A DNA stretch of 64,000 nt from SZAS-18 sp038322235 (GTDB lineage: Bacteria > Verrucomicrobiota > Verrucomicrobiia > Chthoniobacterales > SZAS-18), in the NCBI GenBank assembly GCA_038322235.1, contig JBBQFQ010000016.1:1-64000 (forward strand). Reading direction: 5' to 3'. The stretch's first letter is position 1, and every line of letters starts with the position of its first letter. Of the stretch, positions 62,783 through 64,000 are shown piece by piece. The notes under the pieces were generated by a model. That model was not told the DNA's origin. It saw only the letters and a program-made list of their open reading frames with translations, and did no database searches. The position numbers and the translations under genes were made by a program.

Positions 62783-64000
62783 CTACATTGACTCAGCCTT
62801 CGCGGCGAGCGCGACCGCCTTCGCGTAGTTTGCCTTGGACGCGTTTCCCCATTGTTCCTCGAGCGCCTGCATCTTCCGGCCTGCCTCTGGATCCTTCTTC
62901 GACGCCTTGAAGGTCTGGAGCAGGCCCACTTCGCTCACCTGCGCCGCACTCACCTGCGGCCCGAACGCGAGCGCGCGGGCCTCGTCGAGAATCTTGATTG
63001 CCTCGGGCTTCTTCGCCTTGGCGGACGCCGCGTGGATGGCCTTCGTGGCGGCGATCAGCTCCTGGTGCCGGAACGTGATCGTCTGGTCGTAGAGCGCGTT
63101 TACCAGCTCGTAGCGCCCCTCGGAAAGGATGGAGTCGAAGTTCACCTTCGCCGTGATCGGCTTCTCAAATGGCCGGGGAAAATCCTTCGGCGCCTTCGCG
63201 TAGGCCGCGGGCAGCACGGGAAGCCGGCTGATTTTCGGATCGAGTAGCAGCGCCTGTCCCTCGTCGGAGACAGTGAACGCGATGAACTTTTTCGCCGCCT
63301 CGGCGTTTTTCGCCCCGGCAATCAGTCCGATACTCGCCGGCACGATCGCCGTGACCGCCGGATAGACGAATTCGACCGGCAATCCGCTGTTCTTCGCCGA
63401 GAAGCCGAAGAAGTCGATCACGAGCCCGGCCCCGTAGTTTCCAGTGCCGACGCCGTCGGGCACCGCGGTCGAGCGCTCGGGAATCGCTGAGCAATTGCCG
63501 GAAATCATCGCGAGCTGACGCCAGCCCTTTTCCCAGCCCTCCCCCTGCAGCACGGCTTCCATCAGGAGGTGGGTCGTTCCGGAGCGCGACGGAGCACTCG
63601 TCGCGACGTGCCCAAACCACTCGGGCCGGGCGAGGTCGGCCCACTCCTTTGGCGCCGTCAGGTCGTTCGCCTTCAGATAGCGCGTGTTATACATGATCCC
63701 GTACCCCGCCAGGGCCTGTCCCTGAAAGAAACCCGCCGGGTTGTTGATGGGGAAATCCCCGATCTTCGCGGGAACCGCCGGGTTCAGGGGCGCGAGTTTC
63801 TCAAGCAGATTCTCCTTCACCAGAACCTCGAAGGCATCCGGAGCCGAGACCCAAAAAACATCCGGGCGGTTACCCGCGGCCGTCTCCCGGACGTACGCGA
63901 TCCCCGCCGACGTCCCCTTGTTCAGGATCTCGACCGTCGTTCCCGGAGTCCTCGCCTCGTAGGCCTTCTTGTAGACGTCGGTCAGTTCCTTCGGAAACGA
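62783..64000 (-). CDS. ABC transporter substrate-binding protein, iron(III)-type (5' end beyond the window)
   Basis: The frame stays open to the right edge, so the N-terminus and signal peptide are missing. The visible part reads FPKELTDVYKKAYEARTPGT, GTSAGIAYVRETAAGNRPDV and FWVSAPDAFEVLVKENLLEK, then GYGIMYNTRYLKANDLTAP, PEWFGHVATSAPSRSGTTHL and AVTAIVPASIGLIAGAKNAE. These match periplasmic binding proteins of the ferric iron/thiamine/sulfate class. The permease and ATPase genes, if present, lie outside to the left of the operon or beyond. Ligand cannot be fixed from sequence. Confidence 0.85.
   Translation of the reverse strand, partial: SFPKELTDVYKKAYEARTPGTTVEILNKGTSAGIAYVRETAAGNRPDVFWVSAPDAFEVLVKENLLEKLAPLNPAVPAKIGDFPINNPAGFFQGQALAGYGIMYNTRYLKANDLTAPKEWADLARPEWFGHVATSAPSRSGTTHLLMEAVLQGEGWEKGWRQLAMISGNCSAIPERSTAVPDGVGTGNYGAGLVIDFFGFSAKNSGLPVEFVYPAVTAIVPASIGLIAGAKNAEAAKKFIAFTVSDEGQALLLDPKISRLPVLPAAYAKAPKDFPRPFEKPITAKVNFDSILSEGRYELVNALYDQTITFRHQELIAATKAIHAASAKAKKPEAIKILDEARALAFGPQVSAAQVSEVGLLQTFKASKKDPEAGRKMQALEEQWGNASKANYAKAVALAAKAESM

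Overview
The window is GC-rich, densely coded chromosomal DNA. It looks like the Verrucomicrobiota, most likely the Opitutae/Opitutaceae. This is an inference from protein style: a PEP-CTERM secreted protein with a short C-terminal anchor, two large secreted proteins sharing a beta-rich repeat domain I associate with this group, a three-gene proton-translocating transhydrogenase, a short-form AMP nucleosidase, and rpmI-rplT-pheS with neither infC nor pheT adjacent. No rRNA, tRNA, CRISPR array, prophage or intact insertion sequence was seen.

Layout. 1-341 holds three 16-bp repeats resembling an insertion-sequence end. 342-3201 is pntAa-pntAb-pntB. 3382-4656 carries ribonuclease HI and a haloacid dehalogenase. 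4841-8599 pairs a membrane-anchored UrtA-like binding protein with a hybrid histidine kinase, a plausible sensor system. 8563-11143 is a sulfide/persulfide module: MBL-rhodanese fusion, YgaP-like rhodanese and a divergent ArsR regulator. 11156-18178 has a TPR protein, an ABC exporter, SecA, small membrane proteins and a methyltransferase. 18188-20391 contains an orphan ParA ATPase overlapping a partner of unknown function, plus a membrane protein. 20503-28494 holds an M42 peptidase, AMP nucleosidase, a frameshifted gene, a sugar nucleotidyltransferase, an M13 peptidase, an alcohol dehydrogenase and a 3D-domain lipoprotein. 28487-35101 is a long minus-strand run: HAD phosphatase and sulfotransferase (overlapping), peptide deformylase, ExbD-ExbB-TonB, ComB, and Rex translationally overlapping an 8-oxoguanine glycosylase.

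35230-38736 has an EF-hand lipoprotein, a large MscS channel and an FkbM-type methyltransferase. 38767-43012 looks like a genomic scar: a SanA-like protein, a long non-coding stretch, a secreted repeat-domain protein, a 22-bp tandem repeat array resembling an IS21-type end, a small secreted protein and a decayed gene fragment. 43013-49542 holds a LysR regulator, the YggS PLP protein, a DUF971 protein and a two-gene RND efflux system. 49698-51282 is a DUF4331 protein with an inserted repeat domain and a poly-C frameshift in its signal peptide. 51339-56264 holds fabD, rpmI-rplT-pheS, the PEP-CTERM protein and bioA. 56294-64000 has a CPBP protease, a VapBC pair, an MFS transporter, hypothetical proteins, pyrD and an iron-type ABC binding protein cut by the window edge.

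Three otherwise coherent genes (about 23040, 42845 and 49762) are each broken by one base in or beside a homopolymer. Either the sequence carries small indel errors or these are recent lesions. No completely new system can be proved from sequence alone. The best candidates are the ParA pair, the UrtA-like protein/hybrid kinase pair, the domain-inserted DUF4331 protein and the rex-ogg coupling.
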